Assembly: GCF_918797505.1 (NCBI RefSeq)
Contig: NC_092793.1
Coordinates: 62,001 to 126,000, forward strand
Length of the DNA: 64,000 nucleotides
Origin: Bemisia tabaci
Taxonomy: Eukaryota > Arthropoda > Insecta > Hemiptera > Aleyrodidae
Reading direction: 5' to 3'
Shown: one piece after another, positions 1 to 12,828 of the stretch
Position numbering within the stretch: position 1 is the first letter of the stretch
How the letters are laid out: every line of letters begins with the position of its first letter
Notes under the pieces: model-generated
What the model saw: the letters and a program-made list of their open reading frames with translations, nothing else
Databases searched by the model: none
What the model was told of the DNA's origin: nothing
Program-made: the position numbers and the translations under genes

Positions 1-128
1 TACCCTCGGTATGAAAATTTTTTAGGTTGGCAAAGCACAACTTCAGGCCAAAGTCCGTGATTACAACAGAATGGTTTCCGAAACTGTGTTCAATAGGATT
101 TTCAAATTTTTCTTTGTTTCCTTTGCAG

Positions 129-2821
129 GTCCACGCTCTATACAAGAAGGTTGACAAAACATCATTAGCGAAAACAGCTCGCGATGTTATTAGAATTACT
201 CTCACACCAAGTCTTTACAACTCATTCAACTTCAAAGGAAAAGGAGACAGAAACAAAAATGCATGGGCTGAGCTGAATATGTACAACCTAGTTCAGAAAT
301 GTGAGTGCTTTGTTGTTGCAAACTTTGAAAATTCTATTTTGGCATATACCTGTTTTGCTTTGCTGATTTATCTCTGCTCAAATACTTCAAAACAAAATGA
401 AGAGCAATGCTCTAAAGTACTAGGTTCGATGAAAGAAATTCCCTTAAGTATTCCACTTTTGCCTTTAATTGGAAGTAATACAGGATAGTCCATCGTGAAT
501 GTGGAAATGTATCTTTGTATGAGTGTGTATGGATTTGTTTGTCTAATTTCCAGCCAAAACTCGGAGGATATGCAAATCTAGGCAATTATAGCTTGAATTT
601 GGGAGCAGTTAATTTGGCTGTGTTCCTCTCAGTTCCTACTATTTTGTACACTATTCTTTGTAATGGATTGATCTTACTGAGGAGCATGAAGATGACCGAC
701 TCAGTCTGTACAGTTCATATGCAAACCAACCTGCCAATTTTTTTTTATTCTTTATTACCGAAGTCGACGGATTTTTAAAACTCTTTAGAGAAAGTAACAA
801 AATTGCACGTTTCAATTTTTAAAAAAAATGTGTGATTCCCGTTTTAGGCTGTTCATAAATGACGTTAATTTTTTTGGGGAGAGGCGGTCTTGAAGAGGGT
901 TACGCTATTCTCTTTACATTTTAACAGGATAAGGGCCTACGCAACCAAAGGTTTTCAAGGGGGGGGGGGGCAAACGTGCTGAAATAGTGCATCACGTAAT
1001 GTGTGAACGCTCTCTGATTGCCATCATCTTAATGAATGTTAACTTCTGTTGAAAAAAATATGTGAATGAAACTCAAACTGTTTGCCACTGCTCTCCAAAA
1101 GGAGAAGAAACTCATGAAATAGTTGGCAACAGCCTTCTTTTTTGAATTTCATACTGATCATTTTCCATTGCAAAGTTATTTTCCTTTCAAGTATGGTATG
1201 ACATTTAAAAGTCATGTGAATTTTTTTTCAGCTGTTGTAACCAAAAAATGGAGTGATTCGGACCAAGTAGTGACTCTCATGAACACAACCTGCAGTGACT
1301 TCCTTGTGCAAGAAGCAGGAAAATATTTAAAGAAGCAGAATTTGTAAGTATTTCATTGATTATCACACTGAAATTTAATGAGATAAATCTCAGATCCTCC
1401 ATATTCATTGACAATTCTCATGCCTTGAAGTGGCATATTCTTATTTCCTCCTCTTCAGACTATGTTCCCTTTCTAGCTGTAGGTAATTTCTGTTAAAGTT
1501 TTTAAAATAACTCAAGTCTATTTGATTCACACAAACTTGACCCAATTGATGAAAAATTATTTTTTCCTCCTCAGTATGAGAATAAAAAAATATCATTAGC
1601 GTCGCAACATCAGTTACTGAAAATGAATAAAAATTAATCATGATTGTTTTGATTACCAGAAACGCCCTGGTATCTTTTTCATGAGTACAGCAAGATAACT
1701 TGCCCAGTTAATGTATGCATAATTAATGAAGGACTCCTAGCAGTAAATATTAAAACTCGGTAAATTAAATATCCCTAGAAAACAAAAGAGTTGTGAATAA
1801 CAGTTCTAAATACTTGTGAACTCAGTTCTTTTAATGCCCATGCGTATTCAGTGAAATTTGTAGCTAATTGCAGCTAGGTAATTCCACAAGCTTTGGCAAT
1901 ATAAATTAATTTGATCAGTATTCAGAAGAGGTAATCCACTGCATAGGAAGAATAATCTATCCAGGTGCTATTTGGATAAATTTATTGTGCAAGTGTTGCC
2001 TCTCATCACTTTTCATTGAGAGTTATGATGACTCTTTAGCAGCCTCTATTGGTTATTGTGAAATAGTAAGGATGGGATAAAGTAGAGACATTTTCAATTG
2101 AAAGTTGATCAACCTAATAATCAGCTCTGAAGTGCTGTTTTATTAGTGCAGCACCAAAATATTATTAAATATATTCTTCTATCTCTTCTTCTCTCTTACT
2201 AATGGTTATTAAATATCTTCCTTATATTTATTAATTTAATATATTTAAGTGCTTTCTTTCATTTAACGCTATATTGAAAATATAGTGTTTTAGATCAAAA
2301 CTAAATAATTTTAATTAAACTGTTTTATAATTTTAAAATTATTATAATAACTTCACTATTTATGCTTTTACGAAGTTAAGCCATTTAAACAAACCAAGAC
2401 AGTCACCAATACAGTGTGCAACTGACCCATTACTGTCTACTTGTATGTACTATTTGGTCATTTTTTCTTCCACAGGCATAAGCAACTTCAAAGTGTCCGA
2501 CTTCAACCCAAGAATGGTCAAGATGCTGTAAACGAAAGTGAAGTTGTTGAAACTGAAGATGATGATGAAGATGAAGATGAAGATGAAGATGAAGATGAAG
2601 ATGTTCATACCACCGAAAATGAAGATGCTCCAAAAGATCTTGAAAATGCGTCGACTGAAGACCGAGATCTGTCGGGCGAGGATGGATATCGTTCGGAAAA
2701 AGAAGATGAAGGTGCTGCAAGTGAGTCTTTACTTCGCGATTGTAGAAAAGTCGTCGACGACTTATTTTCCGATATTGAAGAGACTCAATTTGGCCAGGCT
2801 TTGTTTACGGACTTTGATTAA
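129..2821 (+). CDS. Host gene, last three exons, DUF4806-like domain and acidic C-terminus
   Basis: Three exons are visible: 129-300 (after a TTTGCAG acceptor, ending at a GTGAGT donor), 1232-1343 (acceptor TTTTTTTTCAG, donor GTAAGT) and 2476-2821 (acceptor TTCCACAG, stop TAA). Intron phases match at both junctions (one base carried, then two), which supports a real spliced gene. Exons 1-2 encode a segment with an F-x-GKGD motif followed by A-W-x-x-L-x-x-Y and a helical stretch ending KYLKKQN; this resembles the DUF4806 region of uncharacterised animal proteins, often linked to transposons. Exon 3 adds a strongly acidic DED repeat tract and ends with a D/E-rich tail. The 5' exons are outside the window. 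Function is unknown; the DUF4806 match is from memory of the pattern. It could belong to the same mobile element as the transposase-like genes just downstream. Confidence 0.55.
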
Positions 2822-3132
2822 TTCATTTTGTACGCCTCATCGTTTTTTACCCCTTGTATTATTTTACTGCTATTGGCACTATTTTCCTTTACTTCAAGAG
2901 ACTCAATTTAGCCAGGCTTTGTCTACGGACTTCAATTAATTCATTTTGTACGCCTCATCTTATTTTACCTTTCGTATTATTTTACTGCTATTGACACTAT
3001 TTTCCTTTACTTCAAGAGACTCAATTTTGCCGGGCTTTGTCTATGGACTTCAATTAATTCATTTTGTAGGCCTCATCTTTTTTTACCCATCGTATTATTT
3101 TACTGCTATTGGCACTATTTTCCTTTACTTCA
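2781..3132. repeat. Tandem repeat, 118-bp unit, three copies across the stop codon
   Basis: Units begin at 2781, 2899 and 3017 with AGACTCAATTT and end near 3132. The first unit contains the last codons and stop of the DUF4806-like gene, so units 2 and 3 repeat the coding end in the 3' untranslated region. Divergence between units is small (a few substitutions each). Confidence 0.9.
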
Positions 3133-3778
3133 TTGTCAGTTAGACTTTCCTCAGCTCTCTAGCCACATATTAGTTGTACTCTGGCGGATTGATTTTGTAC
3201 AATTTACACAAAAACTAGCAGATACAGGCATTCGGTACTAAATTGGACATCCGTATTTTGCCTGGGAAAAGTTCCTTTATGCATTTACTTAATGAGTGCA
3301 GGGACTCATAATTGAAGAATTTTCCGCTCAATTCCTCTTCATTACAATTTTTGTCATACATTTGCTGATCTCCCAAAATTTTGAGAGTAGATTATAGTAC
3401 GTAGAACATTCAAAGTACTACAGGCATCCAAAGCGAATTGGCAGAGTGCATTTACTAATCAATGGGGCATTTTCAGACCACTGTTGTATGAGCTCTAATC
3501 TCCTCTTCTTGTAAGAAGAAGTTCAACTATTAGCTTTTCATGTTGTTGCAGCTCAAGCATAAATGCTACCGTATTTGCATCAAGTGTTTTTGAATCAACG
3601 TTTATGTCTCATTATTTATTTAAAACAAGTATGAAGGAGGCAGGCAGCTGAGGTGATTTAAAATTTTAAAGTCAGCATCGTGTGATGTTGACTGTGCTAC
3701 TATTTTTAAGTTTCTTTTTATTTTTTTGAGATTCTTCTCATCTTTATGTATTCCAAGCCTTTCCAATTGTATTTTTAA

Positions 3779-3928
3779 TTTTGGTCAAAGGAGGATTATC
3801 GTCAAGAGCCTTTTCCGGCCCCACCTGGATTTTTCTAAATGTTTCATACTTTGAAAATGTGAAACATTTAGAAAAATCCAGGCGGTGCCGTCAAAGGCCC
3901 TAAATGATACTCCTCCTTTGTACCAAAA
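3779..3928. repeat. Short inverted repeat (foldback) insertion
   Basis: The left arm starts TTTTGGTCAAAGGAGGAT and the right arm ends with its near-complement; the arms are about 70 bp and meet at a GAAACATTTAGAAAAATCC palindrome. It lies in a dispersed repeat whose second copy (18.9 kb) lacks it, so it is probably a MITE-like insertion. Confidence 0.7.
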
Positions 3929-3947
3929 TGTTGACCTGTGTTATTAT

Positions 3948-4325
3948 TCTAAGCCTATGATACTGTACATTTATTTGTTCTTTGTATTCTTGCTCAAAAA
4001 AAAATAAACATTTTCTATGAGTATTAAACTGTTACCTTTTGTAAAGGCCACCTAGAGACCTTTTTTTACACACTCAATATGGTACCCCAGACCTTGGGGT
4101 ATCTATACCATTTTATACCTATTTAATATGGTATTTAATACTACCCTATTTTATACCTATTTTATATGGTATTGTATACTATAAAAAAAGGACACTTTAT
4201 AGGATTTTTTAATATGGTATTTTATACCTATTTTAAGCTATTTAATACCCTATTTGATAGGTATTTGAATAGGTATTTTTTACATATCTTGAAATGTATT
4301 ATAAATCATATTTTGGCTACTAGGG
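3948..4325. repeat. Dispersed repeat copy A ending GGCTACTAGGG
   Basis: The block shares TTCTAAGCC, the phrase around GGCCACCTAGA-ACCT, a TATACC/GGTATT-rich core and the end TTTTGGCTACTAGGG with 18961-19337. The core is built of self-complementary GGTATTT/TATACC words. This copy sits directly upstream of the transposase-like exons. Confidence 0.75.
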
Positions 4326-4400
4326 TAAAACTTGAAGTAAATTCAGGATATTGCGCCACATTATGAATGATCTTTTTCTTCTTTTTCTTCTTTATTTCAG

Positions 4401-4837
4401 ACGATGAGAAGAAAATTTTGAATGCGCTGTTCCTCCTGCCGCTTTTGTTACCTTCTCTAACAGTTCAGAAAAAATGGAAACCGTCACGCATTGAAGTTTC
4501 TGAAGCTTTCTACCTTTCTGTTGAAACAATTGAAGAGGCCCAGGAAAAATTAGCTGAAAGAACTAAACGGCTTCAAAAACATGGCTTGCCGGAGCTGCCA
4601 ACACCGGTTGCGGTCGGGCATAAATACTATGTCGTTGTAGCTGATCATTTTTGGGAGTGCGATTCGGCGCTTAAAGCAATTGACAGTTGCTGCAAACTTC
4701 TCATGCTTCTCAAAGTTCTGCCTCAGGATTGTGGTTATCCTTTCTTATTCCTGAAATTCTTCCTTTACAAAATTGATGTAGAATCGCATGTGGGTTACCC
4801 GGCTCTATCTACATTGAAAAATGATCTTAGAATGTAA
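4401..4837 (+). pseudogene. Terminal exon of the first gene of a transposase-like gene pair
   Basis: The exon starts after a pyrimidine-rich acceptor ending TTTCAG at 4400 and runs open for about 145 codons to TAA. Its protein contains an L-L-P-P/L-L-P-S-L segment, a basic K-K-W-K-P stretch, then Y-Y-V-V-V-A-D, A-I-D-x-C-K-L and F-L-K-F-F-L-Y-K-I. This arrangement matches the upstream partner gene that accompanies C2H2-type transposase-like proteins found in many copies in fish and insect genomes (known family pattern, unnamed). It is 66 bp from the next open frame, consistent with a compact two-gene element. Whether it is expressed is unknown. The frame differs from the following gene, so they are separate genes or one broken frame. 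Confidence 0.45.
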
Positions 4838-4902
4838 TTTCACCTCCTAGAAACTTGTCCTCCTCTAGCAAAGTATTGCTAAATTACCCATACTTTTTCA
4901 AT

Positions 4903-7494
4903 ATGATTCCTTGCTGTGAATGTAATCGCTCATTCAACACGCTGACAGACTTACTGAAGCATTTCAAAGAGATAGGCCTAAAATCATCCATTGACCCGGT
5001 GACGTGCAAGTATAAGTTCTGTTGCCGCTCTTTTACCAACATACGACATTTCAAAAAACATTTTGAAGATGTTCATAATGAAGACCTCCTCCTAAATGAC
5101 AAAAGAAGCTCAAGTGAGGCATGTTTACCTCTGTCTATAAATGGAATTTTGAATGTCAATGTAGACATTCTTGATGAAACTTCTGTTCAAGTAGAAAATC
5201 CTGCTTTAGTAAATAATGTTGCTCAGATGAACGATCTGTCCCTGTCTACATCCTTGGTAGAAGAATCTTCGATTCTCTGTAATGACTCTCAAGTTAGTGA
5301 AAATAATTTGTGTAATTATGAAAAAGACTGGGAAGAACAAGTACTGACGTTCTTTCGTACTTTGTACAGTTCTCCAGCAATCCCACTTTCTCACTCTCAA
5401 TTAACAGTTGAAATGATCTCTCAGTTAGTTTCAAATATTAATAGTGTCTATAAGCAAAAAATAATGAGTTTAAGTCCTGAAATTGAAGCCGGAAATTTTA
5501 CAGGCTTTGTTTATGGTATGAAGGAGACTTTTGATTTTGTCGAGAAAATTTTAAGTGACTATAAGACAATTCATCGCACTGAAAATGTATTTAAGAAAGG
5601 GGGACTTTACATACCTCCACGATTAATAAATCTAGGATTCGTCAAGAAACGAAAAAAATTCCAAAAAAAGTTTTGTGTTATGCAAGTGAAAGCAACCAGT
5701 TGTCATATCCCCCTAAGCCTTGTTTTACAGAAATTATTTGAGCAAAAAAATATCCTTCCCGGTATACTTGAGTACATGGAGTCTGTAAAGTCAGAAAATC
5801 GTTGCATGGTGAATGTCATCAAGGGTGAACGTTGGAAAAAGAATGGATGCCATTTAAGTGGTAGGGTAATGTTGCCTCTTTTTCTCTTCAACGATTGCAT
5901 AGAAGTGGGAAATGCGTTAGGGGGGCATTCTGGAGTTCGGAAAGTGAATGCAACATATTGCACTATTCCAACCTTTTTACCAGAAGTCAAATCTTCTTTG
6001 AGTCACATCTTCGTAACGCTTTTAACTAAGTCTTCTAATTTGAAAAAATTTGGCAATAGTAAAATTTTCAAACCTGTCAAAGAAGACCTTGACAAGCTCT
6101 ACACTGAAGGAATTATCACCAAATTACCGAATGGTAAAGTTATCAATGTTTATTTTCAGCTTATTACCTTGATTGGTGATAATTTAGGTCTTAATTGTAT
6201 TGGAGGCTTCTCTCAAAATTTTTCCACAAGTAAACATTTCTGTCGTATTTGCAAAGCAAGTAAACATGAAGTTAAAGAGCTTGTAACAGAATCTGAACGT
6301 CTCTCCTTCGCACTGTTCAAAATTATCGGTGTGATCTGATGAAAAATAATTCTACCAACTCTGGTATTAAAGAAAGATGTACTCTTAATGATCTTCCTAA
6401 CTTCCACATCATTCTTTCCTGTGCAGTCGATCCAATGCACGATATCTATGAGGGTGTTGCTCAGTACGATTTATGCTTCTTGATTAAACATTACATCTAC
6501 ACTAAAAAAAATTTTTTCCCTCACTGACTTTAATGATAAAGTTCAATGTTTTAATTATGGGTCTGCAGACATTGGCAATAGGCCCCCATCTCTTCCTGAA
6601 CAGTTTCATAAAAAGAAGACTTTGAAGATGTCAGCAGCTGAGACTGCATGCCTCGTAAAGTATTTTGGTCTTATCATTGGAGATCTGATTCCTAGAAATG
6701 ATGAGGTCTGGCAAATTTACATAGCTCTTCGAAAAATTATTGAGATCGCCATGAGCCCCTCGGTAGATAAGGAAGCATGTAGTCTGTTGTCTACTTATAT
6801 TAGTGAGCATCATAACTTGTATATTAATTTGAAAGGACAGCCTTTAACAGCTAAATTTCACAATGTTGTCCATTATCCGCGGCTTATGTTTTTTTTTGGG
6901 CCATTGGCTCTACTTTCAACTGCTAGATTTGACAGCGAACACCGTGTGGCCAAAAGTGTATCCACCTCTGTCGCTTGTAGAAAAAATATATGTTGGACCA
7001 TAGGTAGAAAAATTCAGTTGCAACTAAGTAGGTTCTTGACAGAAAATTCCTCCCGAACAGCTCTGCGTGTGGGTCCTAATGAAAAATCTACAAGAGTTGA
7101 GCGGTTTTTAGAAGAAATCGAAGGCCTTACTTTAACAACACACTATCCTCATATCCTCACAGATGAGCGCACTATCAGGACGACATGGGTGGAAGTAAAA
7201 GGCACTCGGTACTGTGTAAATGAAACGCTTTATGTTGCAGTGCATGAAGAAACAAGTTTTCCCATTTTTGGGCTGATTAGAAAAATTTTTGTTAGTCACT
7301 CAGGGAAAGTGTATTTTTTGTTGAGAAATTTCCGAACAATTACTTTCGAAGGGCATTACTATGCTTTTGAATTAGAGATTGTTAATTCTTATTCTGTGGT
7401 TGGTCAAGAACAGCTCCATGACTTTCACCCTCATCAATCGATTCCCAAGATAGGTGTAGATTTGTTTTACGTTTCTATCCTTCAGGATTCTTAA
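4903..7494 (+). pseudogene. Transposase-like gene, C2H2 plus DUF4218/Transposase_21-like core, two frameshifts
   Basis: Translation from the ATG at 4903 gives a C2H2-like zinc-finger region (C-x2-C near residue 5, then C-x4-C-x12-H-x4-H), then a core with FNDxxExGNxLGxHSG, a C-R-x-C pair in FCRICKAS, and further downstream DPMHDIYEGV, FNYG, KMSAAET-x5-VKYFGLIIGDLIP and RFDSEHR. These are landmarks of a widespread animal transposase-like family related to DUF4218/Transposase_21 (EnSpm/CACTA-like); the class is inferred. The frame breaks near 6300 (frame of 4903 to frame of 6339) and again at the A7/T6 run near 6505; the last frame runs 6529-7494. All landmarks appear in order, so damage is limited to two indels, either mutations or sequence errors. 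Confidence 0.6.
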
Positions 7495-9500
7495 TTTGTC
7501 TTTCTTGCGACTTTCCAAAAGAGAACTAACAAACTGTCTGTCATGATGAACTTTCTGTAAAATTTTCCTCATACCCAAGAACATCTGCAAAAAATTTCAA
7601 TGGGTTACTTGGGTCAGTTTTCTAATGAAAAACTTAAATCTAATATAAGATTCTGGAATGGTGCGCAATGAAGGTATGCACATTTTGACTTAAACTATAT
7701 CAACATATCCTCAAAGCCCTCTTACTTAACCAGTGAGATTTAATCGATTCTGTCAGCCATTTTAACTTAACTTTTTTATAACGCGTTCGAAATTTGTACT
7801 TAAAGGTTTTCAACTTTTATCAAATATGAGAAGAAAAATTGAATTAAAAGAAGAGGAAGAAAGACACCCGCAATGTTGAGCACTACTACGACTAGAGGTT
7901 GACATTTTTCTGTTGCCTGCTTTTGGGTCCTGTTTTAATTATTTTAAATTAGAAATCTACTTTGACAGTAGCTAGGTTACGTAAAGGGAGCCAGAAATAT
8001 GTGTGACTGATATAAGGAACTCCCCCGAAATTCAAGATCATACTTTGTGAACAATATGATTATGAAAACCATCACCTTCTTGATTTTTCCCTTTGTTTTC
8101 TGTTCCTTTCCTTGCATATTTCCCCCTACTATTTTTAAGGATTTGGTATTCTATTGTTATACACATTATTGAATTGAGTCTTTGTACTCATTGTTTTTTT
8201 TCTACCTCTTAATTTTTCTAAGTATGTGATACTTTATGGTTGATGTTGTTATGTACTCATTGTTTTTTTTTCTACCTTTTGATTTTTCTAAGTATGTGAT
8301 ACTTAATGGTTGATGTTGACACCTTATTTTCTGAATTATAGGTGATATGACTTTAGGTGCATTCAGAAGTTACTTTAAATTTTATTCTTTTGACTCATTT
8401 TATTAGACTTGTACGGTGCATGCCAAATAGAGCCATTTAGAATCCATTCGCCATCCTAGATTATTGTACATTTCATTCTTTGAGCTTCATTTATTTTCTG
8501 AAACTTACCTCTAGTATTACTCTACTCTAATTTAAAATTCAATATTCTTACTTTTTTTTCCCACCTATTAATTTTTAGGTAGTTCAAATATTAAAGTCTA
8601 GAGTGTTCTTCTCATTCATAAGAACCTTTTTCGAAGAGAAAATTACTGTTCAGAAAATTTGATACTATTGATTTAACTTTCAGGCTGTTGCCTAGTGGGA
8701 GTTCAACAATTGCTATTTTTCCCTCATACTTGCTCTCTTTGATTTTCTCTAATTCTCTGTTTATATTTATTTTCTTTATTTTATACCTGTTTCATTTTCA
8801 TTTTTGTTTTATTACTTTTGGCTCATTATGGCTCACTCGTATGGTTCATGCAAAGAAGAGTAGCTTTTTCTCTAGTATGCATATTCCATTATTCGAGCCA
8901 TTCATTTATTCTCTGAAATTTACCTCTAATATTACTCAACCATTATCTAGTGTTCAGCATTATTACTCTGCTTACCCACGTATTAATTTTCAGTTAGTTA
9001 ATTATTGAGCTTTGTTGCTCAACTCATATACAAGAACGTTTTTCCTTAGGAGTATTTTTGTTCTGAAAATGTGTTTGTTGATTAAACTTGTGGGCTGTTG
9101 CCTAGTGAGAGTTTAACAATTGCTATTTTTCCTCGTGCTTTTCCTCATTGATTCTCACGATTTCTTATATTTTCGTTTTTATTTTATTTTATTCAAGTAT
9201 ATTGTTCCATACATTCTACTTTATGTTTCCTTTGTTTTTTCTTATAAAAACTATATATTTCATTTAAATGGTTTTTATTTTATATATTTTACTTCCATTA
9301 CTCCTTTAACTCCCTAATCACCAATATTTTGTACATTGCGAATGACGTATGTAAACTTGATATTTATGATAAAAGCAGTCTCATCTGTTGCAGGAGACAT
9401 ACAATGTATTTACATCTCTTATAGATGCTATATTCTAGTGGGTCATAGGTATCTATTATTTGATATGTATCAATAAATTGTTTCTTATTAAAGGTGTTGG
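7495..9500. repeat. AT-rich stretch with diverged tandem duplications
   Basis: No gene is seen. A 69-bp unit starting GTACTCATTG is repeated at 8184 and 8253. A second duplication of about 410-bp period places GGCTGTTGCCTAGTG at 8683 and again at 9093, with similar flanks on both sides (8510-8720 and 8960-9150). The surrounding sequence is T-rich with weak similarity. Confidence 0.6.
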
Positions 9501-9889
9501 GAGATGTTATATGTTTGGATCGAACGCGATACAACGCATGGTATCAAATTAGATCCAAACATTCCCTCCGAATGCTTACAATAAATTGATGTCCTATTGA
9601 CATTCGATTTCACAGTATATAGCGTCTATTAGTGATGTAGGCACACAGTATGTCTACTCCTGTAACAAATGAGATTGCTTTAAAACCATATCATTAAATA
9701 TGAAGTTTACAGTTAACGTGCTAATTCATTAATATTAGGATGCTGATCTAGGAAACACTTAAATGCAATCTTAGCAGACTTGGAGTCAGATTAATCAATT
9801 TTTTAATGTTATCTGAGCAAGTTAAAATGCTAACCTAACAGACAGAGAGATGCACCCTTAACAATCAATTTGCTGTACAAGCATATAGG

Positions 9890-10134
9890 GAATGTTAACT
9901 TTACAGCATGGTTTCCTGTTTCAACAGATTCAATGACATGAACTTGACAGCGTTGGTTGCTGTTTCAACAAATACAAAGACGTTATCTTGATAGTATGGT
10001 TTGCTGTTTCGGCAGGTATGAGTCACTGAGATTGGCAGCGTGAGTAGTTGCTTGAACAGACGTAAGGATGTAAATTTAACGTCGGGGTTTGCTCCTTCAG
10101 TAGACAAGAAGATGTAAACTTAACACCCTGCCCG
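9890..10134. repeat. Degenerate tandem repeat, about 44-bp unit, five to six copies
   Basis: Successive units share the pattern TTAACTTTACAGCATGGTTT, CTGTTTCAACAG, then A-rich spacer. Copies are strongly diverged but keep order and spacing. Nothing coding is supported. Confidence 0.6.
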
Positions 10135-10349
10135 GCTGTTAATTTAGGTCTTAGGGTTGTCGCGCGGATTTTCAACATCCTAAATCTGTAAAGTCAACAT
10201 CCTTGTTGTTGACCTTGCATTTTTTTTTCAGTGTAATTTCTCGCCCCATCTGGCAACACTGTAAAATGCGATGTTGCAAAATTTCACCAATAATTAAATC
10301 ATTTATTTATGTCCACCGTGCGGCAACGCTGCTGCGCCATCTTGAAAAA

Positions 10350-10430
10350 TACACCATTGCATAAACCGCATATTGAAGGGGCTATATTACATCATTGCAT
10401 AACCCGCATATTGAAGGGGCAACATGCAAT
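10350..10430. repeat. Tandem duplication, about 40-bp unit
   Basis: The phrase CATTGCATAA-CCGCATATTGAAGGGGC occurs twice in a row. A related CATCGTGCAACGCTG phrase precedes and follows it, so it is part of a larger local repeat. Confidence 0.6.
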
Positions 10431-10639
10431 ACTTTCTTCCTTACATCGTTGCCATATTGAACAATAATTACCATACAACGCTGTATTTTAATTCGTATTT
10501 TTCTGCACCATCGTGCAACGCTGTTGGATTTTTTACCTGGCAAAGTCGCCATACTCTCCCTACTTTCAAAATATGGCGATTTTTCCGTTGAAAAATGCTA
10601 CTTGGGGTTTGGGTACGTTGTTTGGGTTGTGGGGTGCTA

Positions 10640-10645
10640 TTTATT
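10640..10645 (-). promoter_or_regulatory. Possible polyadenylation signal of the MFSD12-like gene
   Basis: TTTATT on the plus strand reads AATAAA on the minus strand, about 150 bases past the stop codon of the transporter gene. Position fits a 3' untranslated region; no transcript evidence is available. Confidence 0.35.
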
Positions 10646-10792
10646 TGAATTTCTTCGTTTGTAGCTCTGCTAAGAGGATTGCTCTTACAATTGTTCCTGG
10701 TTGTTGACAAATAAATACAAAACCCTTGCTAGGATAAATTAAATTAATTTTTGTACTCATGCAATTTTTTACGCTTTTTAAGTGTGATAACA

Positions 10793-10934
10793 TCATGATG
10801 ACACAAGTAACATGTTCGGTAAAGTCAATAGTACAAGATAACCTATCACGGATAAAACTCCATTCACCAATGCTAATACATCTCGATAATAATGTGCGCA
10901 TTCTGACATCTGCATCTGCATCTTATCACATTTC
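10793..10934 (-). CDS. MFSD12: MFSD12-like transporter, terminal exon
   Basis: On the minus strand the exon follows a pyrimidine-rich acceptor (TTTTTTCTTTGCAG) and ends at TGA. It supplies one base to complete the codon split with the 12,829-12,979 exon. It encodes CDKMQMQMSECAHYYRD followed by a last hydrophobic membrane helix and a short tail. The H-Y-Y-R-D-V-L motif before the final helix is typical of MFSD12 relatives. Confidence 0.75.
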
Positions 10935-12828
10935 CTGCAAAGAAAAAAGCAAAACAGAATTACTTTAAATTCATTGAAATAGTATGATGACGTTAACGGG
11001 CGTGCTACATCATATAGACGAGCCAGCAGAAACCTCCTGGAAGTTTTTTTAAGCTTCATTCTTCATAATTTAAGTTCAGCTTTAAAGTCATTCGGGCACA
11101 GTAATAGAAAGAATACATGGGTATGGAGTTTGAGTAATTGATGGTAAAAAGCTTTCATGCAGAGGTTTAAAATACATGCAATCTCAGTGGTGACAGCGAC
11201 ATCGATAGGAAAACCTATAGTGACCACATTGCTCGGCATGTAACGTCGCAGACTTCCTACCATGCGTAAATTACTTTTGGTACCTAATTGAACCAAGTAG
11301 GATAATAGGTAGAAAAAACTTCTCTGGTCGCTACGGAGCGAACCAACAGAGGGCGCTCGCGCCTTTTAAAGCACACTTTGCGGGGCCCCGTAAGTTAATC
11401 TCAACAGAGCGGGCTCAAGCTCATGTATGGACTATCACTTGTCTATAGTCATAATTATCATGGACATCGACCCAAAGGACAGTATATCGAAGTATGACCA
11501 AAAATGAAAAACTGGGGACATAAAATGCTTACAGTGATGATAATGAACGTAATTTTTAGGAACTTTCCATGATACCTCTTCTCCATAGTTAAAGCCTGTA
11601 GTGAAAGTTTAAAGAGTAAGATAAATGTGGCCTGATACTCTTCAAAAAACAAAGTGAGAACGGCAATTTCATTTAACTTGGTTATCAAACGACGTGGTTT
11701 CCAAGTTAAGCCATCGATAAACATGATGCGAAATACCTAACCTCATATAACCAGATTCCATTTTAATCCCTTAATTGAACTCCTTCGTAAATAGGCCCAT
11801 TTTAAAGGGTGACTTGTTTATAATTTTTGTTTACCTAGACACATGCTGATTACCTACTATCTGAAGGTTGTTGAGCTTGTTACAAAAATGCTATTTAGGA
11901 CCTTTCCTATATGTACGAGCATTTGAATAAATTGTGTGTCTGACCAACGAGCGCAGGCAAAACAGTCATTATTGAGCACACCATTATTGAATAACCAGAG
12001 ATTACAATAAATGAACTAATCATTAGAACCTATCAATGATTCACAAGACTATGTGTGATATATCTTGAGGATTTTGGGAGAACACATTAGGTAGGAACTT
12101 TGTTAAAGAAGGAAAGTGTTCCCGAATTCTATGTAAAAATTAGCCTCTATCACGTTATGTTTGGCGTTCTATCAGCTCATACAGCGGGCTGCGCATTGGT
12201 GTGGGAAAAGGGAAGTGGCAGGGCAGCCTGGCCCCCTCTAGAATTGTAATTGGTATCATCTGCACCCCCTACCCCCAGAAATTTTGTACGGTGGGAAAGG
12301 ACCTTCTTCGAGGATGATTATCTCTCTTAATGTTGAGTCCTAAATGAAGGCAAAAGGTTCATGCCCGTAGTATTTTCTTCAATTTTCATCATAGAAGCTT
12401 CAAAATGCGTCCAAATATGGTAAAAATTTCAAAAATTTTCCAGATGTATTCAATTCAACAATTCGAAAGTATTTCTTGCTGAAAGTAAACAAATTTTTGC
12501 TGAACGCAAACAAGTAAAGTATTGCTGAAGTAACAACGTAATTTTTTTGCAGAAATTGATGGAAAATCTGCGTCACGGAAGTCTCAAAATGCGTTCACAA
12601 AGATTTAAAATCTCCAAAATTTCCCGGAGGATGCCACTTAGACCCTACTCTAAACTAGGGGGTGTTCCATAGCTCCCAGACTTCCCGGTGGCCCGCCCCC
12701 CTCCCTTTAGCAAAATGACCTAGGTGCGCCTATGGGGTTCCGATAGGCTCATATGGAAAGGGGGAAAACAAAGGCTGGAAGGAGGAAATACGGGAAATTA
12801 GAATGAAGCTCTGACATCTTATACTTAC
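10935..12828. other. Intron of the MFSD12-like gene
   Basis: No gene-like feature is supported here. The stretch from about 12,160 to 12,800 has GC-richer low-copy-looking repeat sequence; the rest is unremarkable AT-rich intron. Confidence 0.6.

Noticed and set aside
27..488. Single long open frame at the left edge as one protein
   Set aside because: Splice signals at 128/129 and 300/301 and phase matching to later exons show only 129-300 is coding.
2430..2720. Minus-strand His/Leu-rich open frame
   Set aside because: It is the reverse of the GATGAA acidic tract in the plus-strand exon.
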